Assembly: GCA_024998815.1 (NCBI GenBank)
Contig: JACEUQ010000001.1
Span: 372,001 to 436,000 of the forward strand
Source: Opitutus sp.
Lineage (GTDB): Bacteria; Verrucomicrobiota; Verrucomicrobiia; Opitutales; Opitutaceae
Direction of reading: 5' to 3'
DNA: 64,000 nucleotides
Part shown: positions 30,046 through 38,779 of the stretch, in pieces
Position numbering within the stretch: position 1 is the first letter of the stretch
How the letters are laid out: every line of letters starts with the position of its first letter
Made by a program: the position numbers and the translations under genes
The notes under the pieces: generated by a model
The model's database searches: none
What the model saw: the letters and a program-made list of their open reading frames with translations, nothing else
What the model was told of the DNA's origin: nothing

Positions 30046-30318
30046 GTGAATTTCGAATGGAGTGAAGCCAAAGCAGCTAAAAACCTCGCCAAGCACGGCG
30101 TGAGTTTTGGTGAGGCTACGCTGGTTTTCTCCGATCCCAATCGGCTCACGGTGCAGGATTGCCGCCATGACTCTGAGGTGCGGCATAATACCACGGGCTC
30201 GGTGGCCGGCGTGATTTTTCTGACTGTCACCCACACCGACCGAGCAGGAGTTACCCGCATCATCTCCGCCCGCAGAGCCAGCCGCCAGGAACGAAACGCC
30301 TACCATGCCAATGACTAA
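30046..30318 (+). CDS. brnT: BrnT-type toxin (RNase-like)
   Basis: 90 residues from the GTG that places NFEWSEAKAAKNLAKHGVSF at the N-terminus, the family's normal beginning. An upstream extension in frame looks non-coding. Typical later parts are GEATLVFSDPNRLTVQD, a VIFLTVTHT strand and the terminal RIISARRASRQERNAY, which carries the conserved basic residues of the BrnT RelE-like fold. It would cleave RNA when free. The antitoxin gene overlaps by 14 bases, toxin first, as usual for brnTA. Confidence 0.85.
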   Translation: MNFEWSEAKAAKNLAKHGVSFGEATLVFSDPNRLTVQDCRHDSEVRHNTTGSVAGVIFLTVTHTDRAGVTRIISARRASRQERNAYHAND

Positions 30319-30637
30319 AACCACCCTCACTGAACAGATCGCCCAGCCGCTCAGCACCAAGCGACTTGCGGAACTTGCCGCGCTCGCCGCCCGACCCGAC
30401 TCCGATATCGACTTTTCCGATCAAGCGGAGATCACGCCCGAGAAAATCGCGGCAGGAGACTATAAAGTCGTTCGCCGTGGAGGGGCCCGCCGGGGGGCTG
30501 GTCGCAAGCCCACCGGTAAGCTGACCAAGCAGGTACGGCTCTCGGCTGCCACCATTCGCAAGCTCCGCAGCTTCCAGAAGCGCAAGGGGCTGGCCTCGTT
30601 CTCCGATGCCGTGACTGCTGCGGCGGAGTTGGTTTAA
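30305..30637 (+). CDS. BrnA-like antitoxin
   Basis: 110 residues; an ATG two codons downstream is an alternative start. The middle has ARPDSDIDFSDQAEIT, like the D-x-x-I-D-x-S-D segment before the toxin-contact region of BrnA. The C-terminal half is unlike short BrnA proteins: a basic RRGGARRGAGRKPTGKLTKQ stretch, then a probable ribbon-helix-helix (VRLSAATIRKLRSFQKRKGL). It should bind DNA and autoregulate the operon. The pairing with BrnT is clear from overlap. Confidence 0.75.
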   Translation: MPMTKTTLTEQIAQPLSTKRLAELAALAARPDSDIDFSDQAEITPEKIAAGDYKVVRRGGARRGAGRKPTGKLTKQVRLSAATIRKLRSFQKRKGLASFSDAVTAAAELV

Positions 30638-30754
30638 GGTGCAATGCGGTTACGTCCTAGGGCCGAACTGCCGGGGAATAGGTCTTCTATATTCGGAAAA
30701 GGAGGGCCAATCCGCATGGAACGTAGCGCGCGTGCTTGAGCCCTCCGCCGGGGC

Positions 30755-31234
30755 TTAAATCACCGGCGGGTGCTCGATCGCCGCATCGGGCAGTTCGTTG
30801 CGATCGTCGTGACGGCGCGGAAAGTAGCGGCTGAGCAGTTCGCCGGCTTTGGCCACTGCGGCGACAATGCCGTCGGTGTAGGCTTCGCGGCGGAAATCCG
30901 CCGCCAGCGCGTCGGCCAGGGCCTGCCAGAAGGCCTCACCGCATTTTTCGTGAATGCCGGTGTCACCGTAAAAGGCGAAGGTGCGCGAGCGCGGCGCCAC
31001 CAGTAGAAGGATGGCGTTGCGTTGGCGGGTGCGGTGCATCTCCAGGCGGGCGAACTCCCGGGTGGCCGTTGCCAGCGGGTCTTCGGTTTTGCCCGGGTGG
31101 ATAACCACGCGCAGTTCGCCCGAGGTGAGCAACTCCGCGGCGGCGATGGCTTGCTCAATCCGGGAGTGGTCGAGCGCAGAGAGGAAGGTGGTGGTGAACA
31201 TGGTTGTTTTTGGAATCGTTTCTTCGCTTACCAT
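30755..31234 (-). CDS. TPM-domain protein
   Basis: 159 residues from the ATG that overlaps the end of the preceding TPM gene, with GGAG about 10 bases ahead. A second ATG (MFTTTFLSALD) at 31201 is an alternative. The body is one TPM domain: ALDHSRIEQAIAAAE, TSGELRVVIHPG, NAILLLVAPRSRTFAFYGDT and a terminal helical region with DFRREAYTDGIVAAV. No signal peptide is seen, so it is probably cytoplasmic-facing. It is the third gene of the lemA-TPM-TPM operon. Confidence 0.82.
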   Translation of the reverse strand: MVSEETIPKTTMFTTTFLSALDHSRIEQAIAAAELLTSGELRVVIHPGKTEDPLATATREFARLEMHRTRQRNAILLLVAPRSRTFAFYGDTGIHEKCGEAFWQALADALAADFRREAYTDGIVAAVAKAGELLSRYFPRRHDDRNELPDAAIEHPPVI

Positions 31235-32103
31235 TTGCCGCTGGCTCCGCCGCCGCCAAACGAGCCGCCACCGCCGGAAAAGCCGCCTCCGCCTGACGAT
31301 GAACCCCCGCCGCCCCAGGAGCCTCCATCGCCACTTCCACCGCCACCCCACGGCAGGTTGTCATAACGCGAGCGACGCCGACTGTTTTGATTTAGGTAGG
31401 TGTAGCCTTTGCGTAGCCGCGACAGGAGCAGCAGGAGCGGAATTCCTATCCAAAGGAGGGTCATCAGGTCGGATCCGCTGACGCCGGCTTTTCCCTTTTT
31501 GGAATCGGCCGCGGTTTTGCCGGTGCCGCGGTATTCGCCAGTGGTGGCGGCGATCATCGCGTTGACGGCGGCCTCCAGCGCGTCGGCGGGGCGGCCGGCG
31601 CGCAGCAGGGGTTTTAACTCGTTTTCAATGATCGCGTGGCTCACCGCGTCGGTCAGCCGGCCCTCTAGGCCGTAGCCGACTTCGATGCGCAGGGTGCGGT
31701 CGGCGACGAAGACAAAGAGCACCGCGCCGTTGTCGCGTTTTTTTTGGCCGACGCCCCAAGCCTGGGCGGTGCGTACAGTGTAGTCTTCCAGCGCGGCGCC
31801 GGCGGGCAGGCGAGGGAAGATGGCGACCACCAGTTGGGTGGAAGAATCGCGTTCGAACTGGGCGAGGCGGGCATCGAGGGCGCGGGCGCGCGCAGGCGGG
31901 ATGTAGCCGGCGTAGTCGTTAAAATACGCGCTCGGGGCCGGCGGCAGCGCCACGGCGGCGGCTTGCAGGCTCGGCGAAAATCCTGCGAGCCCCGCGAACA
32001 CCGCGAGAATCACCAGAACCGGGCCGAGGCGGCCGACGCGAACGGCCCACGTCTGCCAGCGAAGCAGGTTAAAGCCGCGACAGGCTGGGCGCACGGGGTT
32101 CAC
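31228..32103 (-). CDS. TPM-domain membrane protein with Gly-rich tail (YgcG-like)
   Basis: 291 residues from GTG (GTGA overlap with the lemA stop). An N-terminal signal/anchor (LGPVLVILAVFAGLAGF) leads to a periplasmic TPM domain (YFNDYAGYIPPARARALDAR ... LRIEVGYGLEGRLTDA). A single transmembrane helix (DLMTLLWIGIPLLLLLSRL) and a low-complexity Gly/Ser tail ending GGGGASGKW follow. This layout is typical of proteins paired with LemA; the biochemical role is not established. Confidence 0.88.
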   Translation of the reverse strand: MNPVRPACRGFNLLRWQTWAVRVGRLGPVLVILAVFAGLAGFSPSLQAAAVALPPAPSAYFNDYAGYIPPARARALDARLAQFERDSSTQLVVAIFPRLPAGAALEDYTVRTAQAWGVGQKKRDNGAVLFVFVADRTLRIEVGYGLEGRLTDAVSHAIIENELKPLLRAGRPADALEAAVNAMIAATTGEYRGTGKTAADSKKGKAGVSGSDLMTLLWIGIPLLLLLSRLRKGYTYLNQNSRRRSRYDNLPWGGGGSGDGGSWGGGGSSSGGGGFSGGGGSFGGGGASGKW

Positions 32104-32717
32104 TTGGCGCCCTTGGAAAAGTCGAACTTCACCTCGGGCGGGGTCTGGGCGGCGGGGGTGGCGGCAAAGTAGGGCTTTTCCTTGAAGCCGAACACGGCCG
32201 CGAAGAAGACGGCGGGCACCCGTTTGATCGCCGCGTTGTAGGCGAGGGCGGCGTCGTTGAACCGGCCGCGTTCCACCGCGATGCGGTTTTCGCTGCCTTC
32301 GAGCTGCGACTGGAGCGCGGAGAAATTTCCCGTCGCCTTCAGGTCAGGGTAACGCTCCGAGACGACCAGCAGGCGCGAGAGCGCGGAGGAGAGGCGGCCC
32401 TGGGCTTTTTCAAATTCGGCGAGTTGGGCCGCGTCGGCGGGGGCCTTGGAGGCGTCGAGGGTGACCTTGCCCACGGAGGCGCGCGCCTCGGTGATTTCGG
32501 TGAGGGTGGATTTCTCGAATTGGGCGGCGCCGGCGACCGTGTTGACCAGGTTGGGCACGAGGTCGGCGCGGCGCTGGTAGACGTTTTGCACCTGGGCCCA
32601 CTGGGCGTCGACGGCTTGCTGGGAGTTGACCAGGCCGTTGTAGATGCCGACGACGTAAAGCACGGCGAGCAGGGCGAGGAGGCCGGCGGCGGCCAGGGCG
32701 ATGAGGAAGGTTTTCAT
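32100..32717 (-). CDS. lemA: LemA family protein
   Basis: 205 residues. The start MKTFLIALAAAGLLALLAVL gives an N-terminal transmembrane anchor; a 20-residue upstream extension is less likely. Classic LemA signatures are IYNGLVNSQQAVDAQWAQVQ, RRADLVPNLVNTVAG and ALSRLLVVSERYPDLKA, followed by NRIAVERGRFNDAALAYNA. It is a helical-bundle protein exposed to the periplasm. It leads the three-gene operon and overlaps the next start. Confidence 0.92.
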   Translation of the reverse strand: MKTFLIALAAAGLLALLAVLYVVGIYNGLVNSQQAVDAQWAQVQNVYQRRADLVPNLVNTVAGAAQFEKSTLTEITEARASVGKVTLDASKAPADAAQLAEFEKAQGRLSSALSRLLVVSERYPDLKATGNFSALQSQLEGSENRIAVERGRFNDAALAYNAAIKRVPAVFFAAVFGFKEKPYFAATPAAQTPPEVKFDFSKGAK

Positions 32718-32832
32718 GGGTGAAGCGCGATCAATTGATTCACTCGCGGCGAAGTTACAACTGCCGCGTGTTTCCAATCCGCTTAGATGATTCTATGCGC
32801 GCCGCCCGGTGAAGTCGGGGGGCTCGCCTCGA

Positions 32833-33504
32833 TTAGCACTCCCGCAGCCGCCAGATCTGCCAGCGTTCCTGGCCGACGAAAAGCGGCAGGGACTGGTCGG
32901 CGGGTATCGGCCGATCCTCGATCAGCTCGAAAGCGGCGAATAACTGGCGCGCTTCTTCCGGTGCGATGGGGAAGGGCGGGCCGTCATCGGTGGCGGTAGC
33001 GGAGAAAAAAACGCCCGCCAGCACGCCGCCGGGGCGCAGGAGCCGGGCCATTTGTTTGGCGTAGGCCGCTCTGCGCTCCAGCGGCATGGAGCACAGAAAC
33101 GTGCGCTCGTAAATCAGGTCGTAGGGCCCGTCGAGCGTCTCGCCAAAAAAGTCCGCCTGCCGCACGCAGTTCGCGAGCGCTCCGAGCTGAGCTCGCGCCA
33201 GTTCGACCGCCGCCGGCGCGAAATCGATCGCCTGTGCCCGCCAGCCGTGGGCATGAAACGCCGCCACTTCGTAGCCGAAACCGCACCCCGGCAGCAGCAC
33301 GCGCGGGGCTAGGGGACTGGGGAGCGGGGGGCTCGGGGGCGGGGTGCTCGCTTCGCCGGCGGGCCTGGCCGGATTGCCTGAGTCGTTGGTTGCCGAACCG
33401 CGCCGAAGGAAATCAGCCAGCGCCGGAGGCACGCCTTGGAAATCCCACGGGGTGCGGCCGGCGCGGTAACGGGTTTCCCAGAAATCGGGGTGCGTGCTGT
33501 CCAT
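32833..33504 (-). CDS. TPMT-family SAM-dependent methyltransferase
   Basis: 223 residues. HPDFWETRYRAGRTPWDFQG at the N-terminus and VLLPGCGFGYEVAAFHAHGW (SAM-binding motif I, about residue 70) are the thiopurine S-methyltransferase-like pattern. YDLIYERTFLCSMP and LLRPGGVLAGVFF follow in the normal order. Bacterial members methylate thiols, selenium or tellurium compounds, or unknown substrates. An unusual Pro/Ser-rich insertion (STPPPSPPLPSPL) sits just ahead of motif I. No operon partner. Confidence 0.86.
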   Translation of the reverse strand: MDSTHPDFWETRYRAGRTPWDFQGVPPALADFLRRGSATNDSGNPARPAGEASTPPPSPPLPSPLAPRVLLPGCGFGYEVAAFHAHGWRAQAIDFAPAAVELARAQLGALANCVRQADFFGETLDGPYDLIYERTFLCSMPLERRAAYAKQMARLLRPGGVLAGVFFSATATDDGPPFPIAPEEARQLFAAFELIEDRPIPADQSLPLFVGQERWQIWRLREC

Positions 33505-33689
33505 GGGGCGGACGCTCCGGGCTTAGCGCGTGGGATTCAAGGCTGGTTTGGGCTCCTGAGCGGGCTTAATCACGGGGGCGTTGCCCATCAAGCCGCCCCT
33601 CCGGGATCCCAGGCTGGGTGTGCCGGCCGAGGATCTTTCGTTGCAGATTGCGAAGCGCCGTTCCCTATGCTCACTAGCTCTATCCCACC

Positions 33690-34130
33690 ATGCCCGATCT
33701 GGATTTTAACGAGATTGTAAGCCTCATTTGCAAAGAGGACGCCCGCTTCGACCGGAAGGCGTATAGCTTTATCCGTGAAGGACTTGATTTCGCGGTGAAG
33801 GACTTGAAAAAACGCGAAGCCGAGCGCTCGCGGCAGTCGCTGCATGTTTCCGGCGCCGAGCTGCTGGTGGGCATCCGCACCTTCGCGCTTGATCAATACG
33901 GCCCCTTGGCGATCACGGTGCTCAACTCCTGGGGCATTACCCGCTGCATGGATTTCGGTGAGTTGGTGTTTAACCTGATCGAATACAACGTTTTCAGTAA
34001 GACCGATAACGACCGTCGTGAGGACTTTACCGAGGTCTACACCTTCGAGGACGCCTTTGTGAAGCCGTTCCTGCCGCAAAATCCGCGCCGGGATGGTTCG
34101 GTCTCTTCCCCTCCACTTTCCTCCACTTGA
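33690..34130 (+). CDS. Minf_1886 family protein
   Basis: 146 residues. ICKEDARFDRKAYSFIREGL near the N-terminus and HVSGAELLVGIRTFALDQYG then WGITRCMDFGELVFNLIE match the family known mainly from Verrucomicrobia and Planctomycetes (TIGR04138). The function is unknown. The terminal Ser/Pro tail (SVSSPPLSST) is variable. It is a useful lineage marker here. It stands alone, 84 bp before the M16 peptidase. Confidence 0.85.
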   Translation: MPDLDFNEIVSLICKEDARFDRKAYSFIREGLDFAVKDLKKREAERSRQSLHVSGAELLVGIRTFALDQYGPLAITVLNSWGITRCMDFGELVFNLIEYNVFSKTDNDRREDFTEVYTFEDAFVKPFLPQNPRRDGSVSSPPLSST

Positions 34131-34214
34131 GGAGGTGAGTCGGTCTTCCGCTTCAACCGGGGCGAATTGAAGCCGTAACCACGGTTTTCGCCCCACTATT
34201 TCGTTTTTTTATTC

Positions 34215-36788
34215 ATGCCCAAATCTATCCCGTCGTTTGCCGCCGATCTTCGTTTGCTTGAAGCGTTTTGGAAACAACCGCCCGAGCGCACCGTCCTGGC
34301 AAACGGCCTCACGCTGCTCATCCAGCGCGACACCTCCGCTCCCGTCGCCTCCGTCCAGGTGTGGGTGAAAACCGGCAGTATCCACGAGGGTGGGTTGATG
34401 GGCGCGGGGCTTTCCCACTACTTAGAACACCTCCTTTTCAAGGGCACCGAGCGCCGCGCCGGCCGCGAGATTTCCGTCACCGTCCAGGAACACGGCGGCA
34501 ACATCAACGCCTACACCACGTTTGACCGCACCGTTTATTACATCGATCTGCCGTCCAACCATGTCGGGGTCGCCATTGATGTGCTCGCCGACGCGGTGCT
34601 GCATTCCACGCTGCCCGCCGACGAGGTGACGCGTGAAAAGGACGTGATCCTTCGCGAGATCGCCATGGGCAACGATGACCCCGACCACCGCCTGGGCGAG
34701 GCCCTGTTCGACACCGCTTTCCGCCAGCACCCGTATCGGTACCCGGTTATCGGCTACCGCGACGTGTTCACCGCCGTGACCCGCGAAGACCTGCTCGCGT
34801 ACTACCGCGCCCGTTACGTGCCCAACAACCTCGTGGTGGTCGTCGCCGGCGATGTCGATCCGGTGGAGGTGCGCGCGTTGGTCGAGACCCACTTCGGCGT
34901 GGCTCCGAGGGTAAAACTCGCGCCGGTGCTCGTGCTGTCCGAGCCCGCGCAACTCGCCCCGCGCGCCCTGCACCGGCAGGAGGATGTCGAGCTGACCCGC
35001 GCCGGTCTTTCGTGGCAGATCCCTGGGCTCACCCATGCCGACGCGCCGGTGCTCGACCTGCTCGGCGTATTGCTCGGCCAGGGCGACAGCTCGGTGCTGT
35101 GGCAGGCGGTGCGTGAAAAGGCCCGCCTGGTGCACGCGATCGACGCGACCAGCTGGAACCCCGGCGAGACCGGCTTGTTTTACATCTCCTTTGTGTGCGA
35201 GCCGGCGCGTCGCCAGGCCGCCACTACGGCGGTGCGCCGCGAGCTCGACCGCGTGGGGGCGAAAGGCTTCGCTCCGGCGCAGATCCGCAAAGCCCTGCTC
35301 CAACTCGTCGTCGGCGAAATCAACACGCGCAAAACCATCTCCGGCCAGGCCTCGCGCCTCGGTGCCGCCGAGGTGGTTGCGGGCGACCTCGATTTCTCCA
35401 AGGCCTATTTCGCCCGCCTAGCCCGGGTGACCAGCGCCGACCTTCGCCGCGTGGTGCGCACCTACCTCGCGCCTGAACGGGTCACGGCGGTTTCACTCAG
35501 CCCGAAGCAAACGGAAGCAGTCGCGGTGAGTGCCAAAATCGCCGGCCGCCTGCCGGATGATTTCACCGAGCACGCCCTGCCCAACGGCGCGCGGTTGCTG
35601 CTGCGACCCGACCCGCGCCTGCCCAATCTGCACCTGCGCCTGTTGTGCGAGGGCGGGCCGTTGCACGAGCCGGCCCACCTGCGCGGGGCCACCTCGCTCA
35701 TGGCCACGCTGCTCACCAAGGACACCAAAAAGCGCACGGCCGCCGAGGTGGCCAAATTCATCGAGGAAGTGGGCGGCTCGTTTTACCCCTTTTCGGGTAA
35801 CAACAGCTTCGGCCTCGCCGCCGAGGTGTTGCCCAGCGACATCGGTCGCGCGTTGGACGTTTTGGCCGACGCGGTGCTCGCTCCGACGTTCGCCAAGTCG
35901 AGTTTCGAGGTGGAGCGCGATGCGCAGCTCGCCGACCTGCAACAGGACGCCGACGACGTGGTTACGGTGGGCCGCAAACTCGTGCGCCGGAAATTTTTTG
36001 GCGAGCACCCCTTCGCGATTGATGCGCACGGCAGCATCGAGGGGTTGAAGGCGCTCAAGCCGGCCGATCTGGCGGCACTGTGGAAGCGCATGTGTGTTGC
36101 CGGCAATGTGGTGCTGGTGGCCGCCGGCGATTTCGACCCGAAGGTGCTGGGGCCAAAACTGAAGGCGTTCCTGCGCCGCCTGCCGCGTGGGCAAGCGCCC
36201 GCACGCACAGCCGTATTCACCGCGCCCGGCGAGGTGGGGGATTTTGTGGAGACGCAACCGCGCGAGCAGGCGGTCGTATTTCAAGCGTTTCCCGGACCGG
36301 GTTTGCTGGCGCCTGATTACCATGTCGGCGAGGTGGCCGACGAGTTGTTCAGTGGCATGTCCTCTCGCCTGTTTGAGCGCGTACGCGAGGAAAAGGGGCT
36401 CGCGTACTTTGTGCGCTCCAGCCGCATCACGGGTGTGGACGCCGGAATGTTTACCTTCCTCGCCGGCACCGCTCCGGCCACGGCTAACGACGTGCTCGTC
36501 GAGATCGACGCCGAGATTGCCCGAGTGCAGGCGGGGGCGGTCACCGCGACCGAGCTGCTGCGCTGTCAGACGCGCCTCAAGGCAGGGCGGCGCATGGGAC
36601 TGCAAACCAACGGGGCGCGGGCCATGCATGCGGGTTTGAATACCCTCTACGGCCTGCCGGCGGACGATGCCGCGACCTACGACGCGCTGATTGATGCGGT
36701 GACGATTGGGCACTTGCAGGCGTTTGCCCAAAAGCACTTCACCCGAAGCCAGCGCACGCAGTTGGTGGTGGGGCCGAAGGCGGTATAA
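34215..36788 (+). CDS. M16 family zinc peptidase, fused double-unit form
   Basis: 857 residues, two M16 units in one chain. The N-terminal unit has the inverted zinc motif LSHYLEHLLFKG (HxxEH, about residue 72) with the downstream Glu region EKDVILREIAMGNDDPDHR. The C-terminal unit begins near FTEHALPNGARLLLRPD and lacks HxxEH, as expected for the non-catalytic half. There is no obvious signal peptide. Pitrilysin/processing-protease-like enzymes degrade peptides inside the closed chamber formed by both halves. A bidirectional terminator follows. Confidence 0.92.
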   Translation: MPKSIPSFAADLRLLEAFWKQPPERTVLANGLTLLIQRDTSAPVASVQVWVKTGSIHEGGLMGAGLSHYLEHLLFKGTERRAGREISVTVQEHGGNINAYTTFDRTVYYIDLPSNHVGVAIDVLADAVLHSTLPADEVTREKDVILREIAMGNDDPDHRLGEALFDTAFRQHPYRYPVIGYRDVFTAVTREDLLAYYRARYVPNNLVVVVAGDVDPVEVRALVETHFGVAPRVKLAPVLVLSEPAQLAPRALHRQEDVELTRAGLSWQIPGLTHADAPVLDLLGVLLGQGDSSVLWQAVREKARLVHAIDATSWNPGETGLFYISFVCEPARRQAATTAVRRELDRVGAKGFAPAQIRKALLQLVVGEINTRKTISGQASRLGAAEVVAGDLDFSKAYFARLARVTSADLRRVVRTYLAPERVTAVSLSPKQTEAVAVSAKIAGRLPDDFTEHALPNGARLLLRPDPRLPNLHLRLLCEGGPLHEPAHLRGATSLMATLLTKDTKKRTAAEVAKFIEEVGGSFYPFSGNNSFGLAAEVLPSDIGRALDVLADAVLAPTFAKSSFEVERDAQLADLQQDADDVVTVGRKLVRRKFFGEHPFAIDAHGSIEGLKALKPADLAALWKRMCVAGNVVLVAAGDFDPKVLGPKLKAFLRRLPRGQAPARTAVFTAPGEVGDFVETQPREQAVVFQAFPGPGLLAPDYHVGEVADELFSGMSSRLFERVREEKGLAYFVRSSRITGVDAGMFTFLAGTAPATANDVLVEIDAEIARVQAGAVTATELLRCQTRLKAGRRMGLQTNGARAMHAGLNTLYGLPADDAATYDALIDAVTIGHLQAFAQKHFTRSQRTQLVVGPKAV

Positions 36789-36828
36789 GCCGGGCAGGCA
36801 GCCCGTGCCGAACGGATTCTAAGGGCAC

Positions 36829-36862
36829 AAAAAAACGCCGACTTTTCAGTCGGCGTTTTTTT
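36829..36862. terminator. bidirectional intrinsic terminator
   Basis: AAAAAACGCCGACT, a TTTC loop and AGTCGGCGTTTTTT form an 8-bp GC-rich stem flanked by A- and T-runs on both strands. It ends the M16 gene on plus and the small lysine-rich gene on minus. Confidence 0.92.
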
Positions 36863-36863
36863 A

Positions 36864-36968
36864 TCAGGAGCTCTTCGCTTTCTTTTCGCGCTTCTCGATT
36901 TTCTTTTCTTTAGCCGTTTTCAGCGGCTGTTTCTTGGTCTCTTTCTTTGCGTTTTCGCCTTTGCCCAT
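36864..36968 (-). CDS. 34-residue lysine-rich small protein
   Basis: The reading frame MGKGENAKKETKKQPLKT ... EKREKKAKSS has 13 Lys in 34 residues and no hydrophobic segment. It ends two bases before a strong terminator that has a T-run in this direction. That placement, a clean ATG and the biased composition make a real gene plausible. The expected location would be cytoplasmic, binding nucleic acid or ribosome; this is inferred from charge only. I know no family for it. Confidence 0.55.
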   Translation of the reverse strand: MGKGENAKKETKKQPLKTAKEKKIEKREKKAKSS

Positions 36969-37163
36969 GGTGGTGTTGGATTAGTGGTTACGATGTAAGG
37001 AACGGAAAGTGGCGGTCGGTTGACCGCGAAACGGTCGCCGGACGATCGGCAGGAGCCGAATTCCTTGGGTGATTAAAAGCGGAGGAGTCGGGGCGGCGTC
37101 AATAGGCAACCCGTGGCGAACCCAGCAGTTGGTGGGGCGCGCGTGTTCCGTGTCCCGATCGCA

Positions 37164-38012
37164 CTAGCGGTTGCGCTCGGTGACCCCGCCGGCCCACTTG
37201 AGCTTGGTGCGGACCACGGCGAAGTGGTCGTGGTCGCGGCGTTGCACCAGGGGCAGGCGTTCGGTGGCATGCGTGATGGTGATCACTTGGTTGCCGCTCA
37301 CGCGGTAATCGCGCTGACCATCCACGGTGACTTGCAGGGTGATGCCGGGGCTTAGGTTGCGCACCGCGAGCCGGACCTCAGCACGGAAGATGATGGAGCG
37401 GTTGCTCAACGTGTGCGGGCAGATCGGCGTCAGCGCGATGACTTCAGCTGAGGGATGAACCATCGGGCCGCCGGCGGAGAGGTTGTAGGCGGTCGAGCCG
37501 GTGGGCGTGGCAAAGATAAGACCGTCGCAATCGTAGTCGGTCACCAGTTGGCCGTCGGCGGTGACCTCGAGGCCGACGATGCGTGAGTTGACCTCGGCTT
37601 TGATGAGCACGTCGTTGAGCGCCAGATCCACCGGGCCGCCGTTGATCGAACAGGCAAGGAGCGACCGGTGGTTAATCTGGAAAGCGCCGGCCAGCAGGGA
37701 GGGGAAGCTCTCGCGGATGTTGTCGGCGGAAAACGTGGTGAGGAAACCGAGGTTGCCACGGTTGACGCCAATGATGGGCACGCCGGCGCGGGCGGCCTGG
37801 GCCGCGATACCGAGTAACGTGCCGTCGCCGCCGATGACGCAGCAGGCGTCCTGGCCGGCAAGAAAATCGACCGCCACGGGGTGCGCCCGGGTAGAAATGA
37901 CCGCAACGCCGGCGGCGCGGGCGATTGCCATCAGATCCTCGGCGAGCTCGGCGGCGCCGGGCTTGGGGTCATTGACCACGAAGGCGAGCTTGCTGATGGG
38001 CGGCATGGGCAT
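37164..38012 (-). CDS. nadK: NAD kinase
   Basis: Phosphorylates NAD to NADP. The 282-residue protein has the diagnostic GGDGTLLGIA (about residues 61-70), the LNDVLIKAE segment in the usual NE/ND position, and TPTGSTAYNLSAGGPMVHP, with DYDCDGLIFA preceding it. Length is typical. It follows tlyA by 12 bases and is last in the SGNH-tlyA-nadK run; tlyA and nadK are neighbours in many bacteria. A second ATG two codons in is possible. Confidence 0.95.
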   Translation of the reverse strand: MPMPPISKLAFVVNDPKPGAAELAEDLMAIARAAGVAVISTRAHPVAVDFLAGQDACCVIGGDGTLLGIAAQAARAGVPIIGVNRGNLGFLTTFSADNIRESFPSLLAGAFQINHRSLLACSINGGPVDLALNDVLIKAEVNSRIVGLEVTADGQLVTDYDCDGLIFATPTGSTAYNLSAGGPMVHPSAEVIALTPICPHTLSNRSIIFRAEVRLAVRNLSPGITLQVTVDGQRDYRVSGNQVITITHATERLPLVQRRDHDHFAVVRTKLKWAGGVTERNR

Positions 38013-38024
38013 GGGAAGAATGGG

Positions 38025-38777
38025 TTAAGCGACTTTGCGCAGGCCGAGTAAAAACTCGCGGTTGCCGTCGGTGCCGGTGATGGGCGAATCCATGGTGCCG
38101 ACGAGTTGAGCGGCGGGTAATTGAGCAAGGGCGAAGCCTTGAATGCCGGCCAAAACGGCGTCTTGAACAGCGGTGTCGCGGATGATGCCCCGGCCTTTGT
38201 CCACTTCCGCTTTGCCGGCTTCGAACTGGGGTTTTACTAGTGCCACCAACGTGCCGCCGGTGCGCAACAACGGCCAGACGGCGGGCAACACGCTCTTGAG
38301 CGAGATAAACGACAAGTCCATCACGATGACGTCGTAATCGGGCCGCGGGAGATCTTCGGCGCGGAGGTTGCGGGCGTTGATTTTCTCCAGGTTGGTGACG
38401 CGCGGGTCAGCACGAAGTTTGGGGTGGAGTTGGGCGCGGCCGACATCGACGCAGACCACGTCGACGGCCCCGCGTTGCAGCGCGCAGTCGGTAAAGCCGC
38501 CGGTGGAGGCGCCGACGTCGAGCACGTGTGCGCCCGTCAGATCGAGGGCGAATTTCTCGATGTAACCCTGCAGTTTTTCCCCGCCGCGGGAGACGAAGCG
38601 TGGCGGTTGTTCGACGATGAGCTCGATGTCACCGGGGAACTCCTTGCCAGGTTTATCGAGACGCGCGGTGCCATGGAGCACGCGGCCGGACATGATCAAC
38701 GCCTTGGCTTGCGAGCGGGAGTCGGCGAGGCCGCGGGTGACGAGCAGTTCGTCGAGGCGTTGACGGGTGGCGGACAT
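38025..38777 (-). CDS. tlyA: TlyA family rRNA 2'-O-methyltransferase (S4-domain)
   Basis: 250 residues. The N-terminal S4 RNA-binding domain ([20 protein letters not shown] ... MSGRVL) is followed by a FtsJ-like SAM domain with [18 protein letters not shown] (motif I, about residue 85). [15 protein letters not shown] and KPQFEAGK carry the K-D-K-type catalytic residues. Homologues methylate 16S and 23S rRNA; some act as haemolysins. It starts 2 bases after the SGNH hydrolase stop. Confidence 0.93.
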   Translation of the reverse strand: MSATRQRLDELLVTRGLADSRSQAKALIMSGRVLHGTARLDKPGKEFPGDIELIVEQPPRFVSRGGEKLQGYIEKFALDLTGAHVLDVGASTGGFTDCALQRGAVDVVCVDVGRAQLHPKLRADPRVTNLEKINARNLRAEDLPRPDYDVIVMDLSFISLKSVLPAVWPLLRTGGTLVALVKPQFEAGKAEVDKGRGIIRDTAVQDAVLAGIQGFALAQLPAAQLVGTMDSPITGTDGNREFLLGLRKVA

Positions 38778-38779
38778 GT

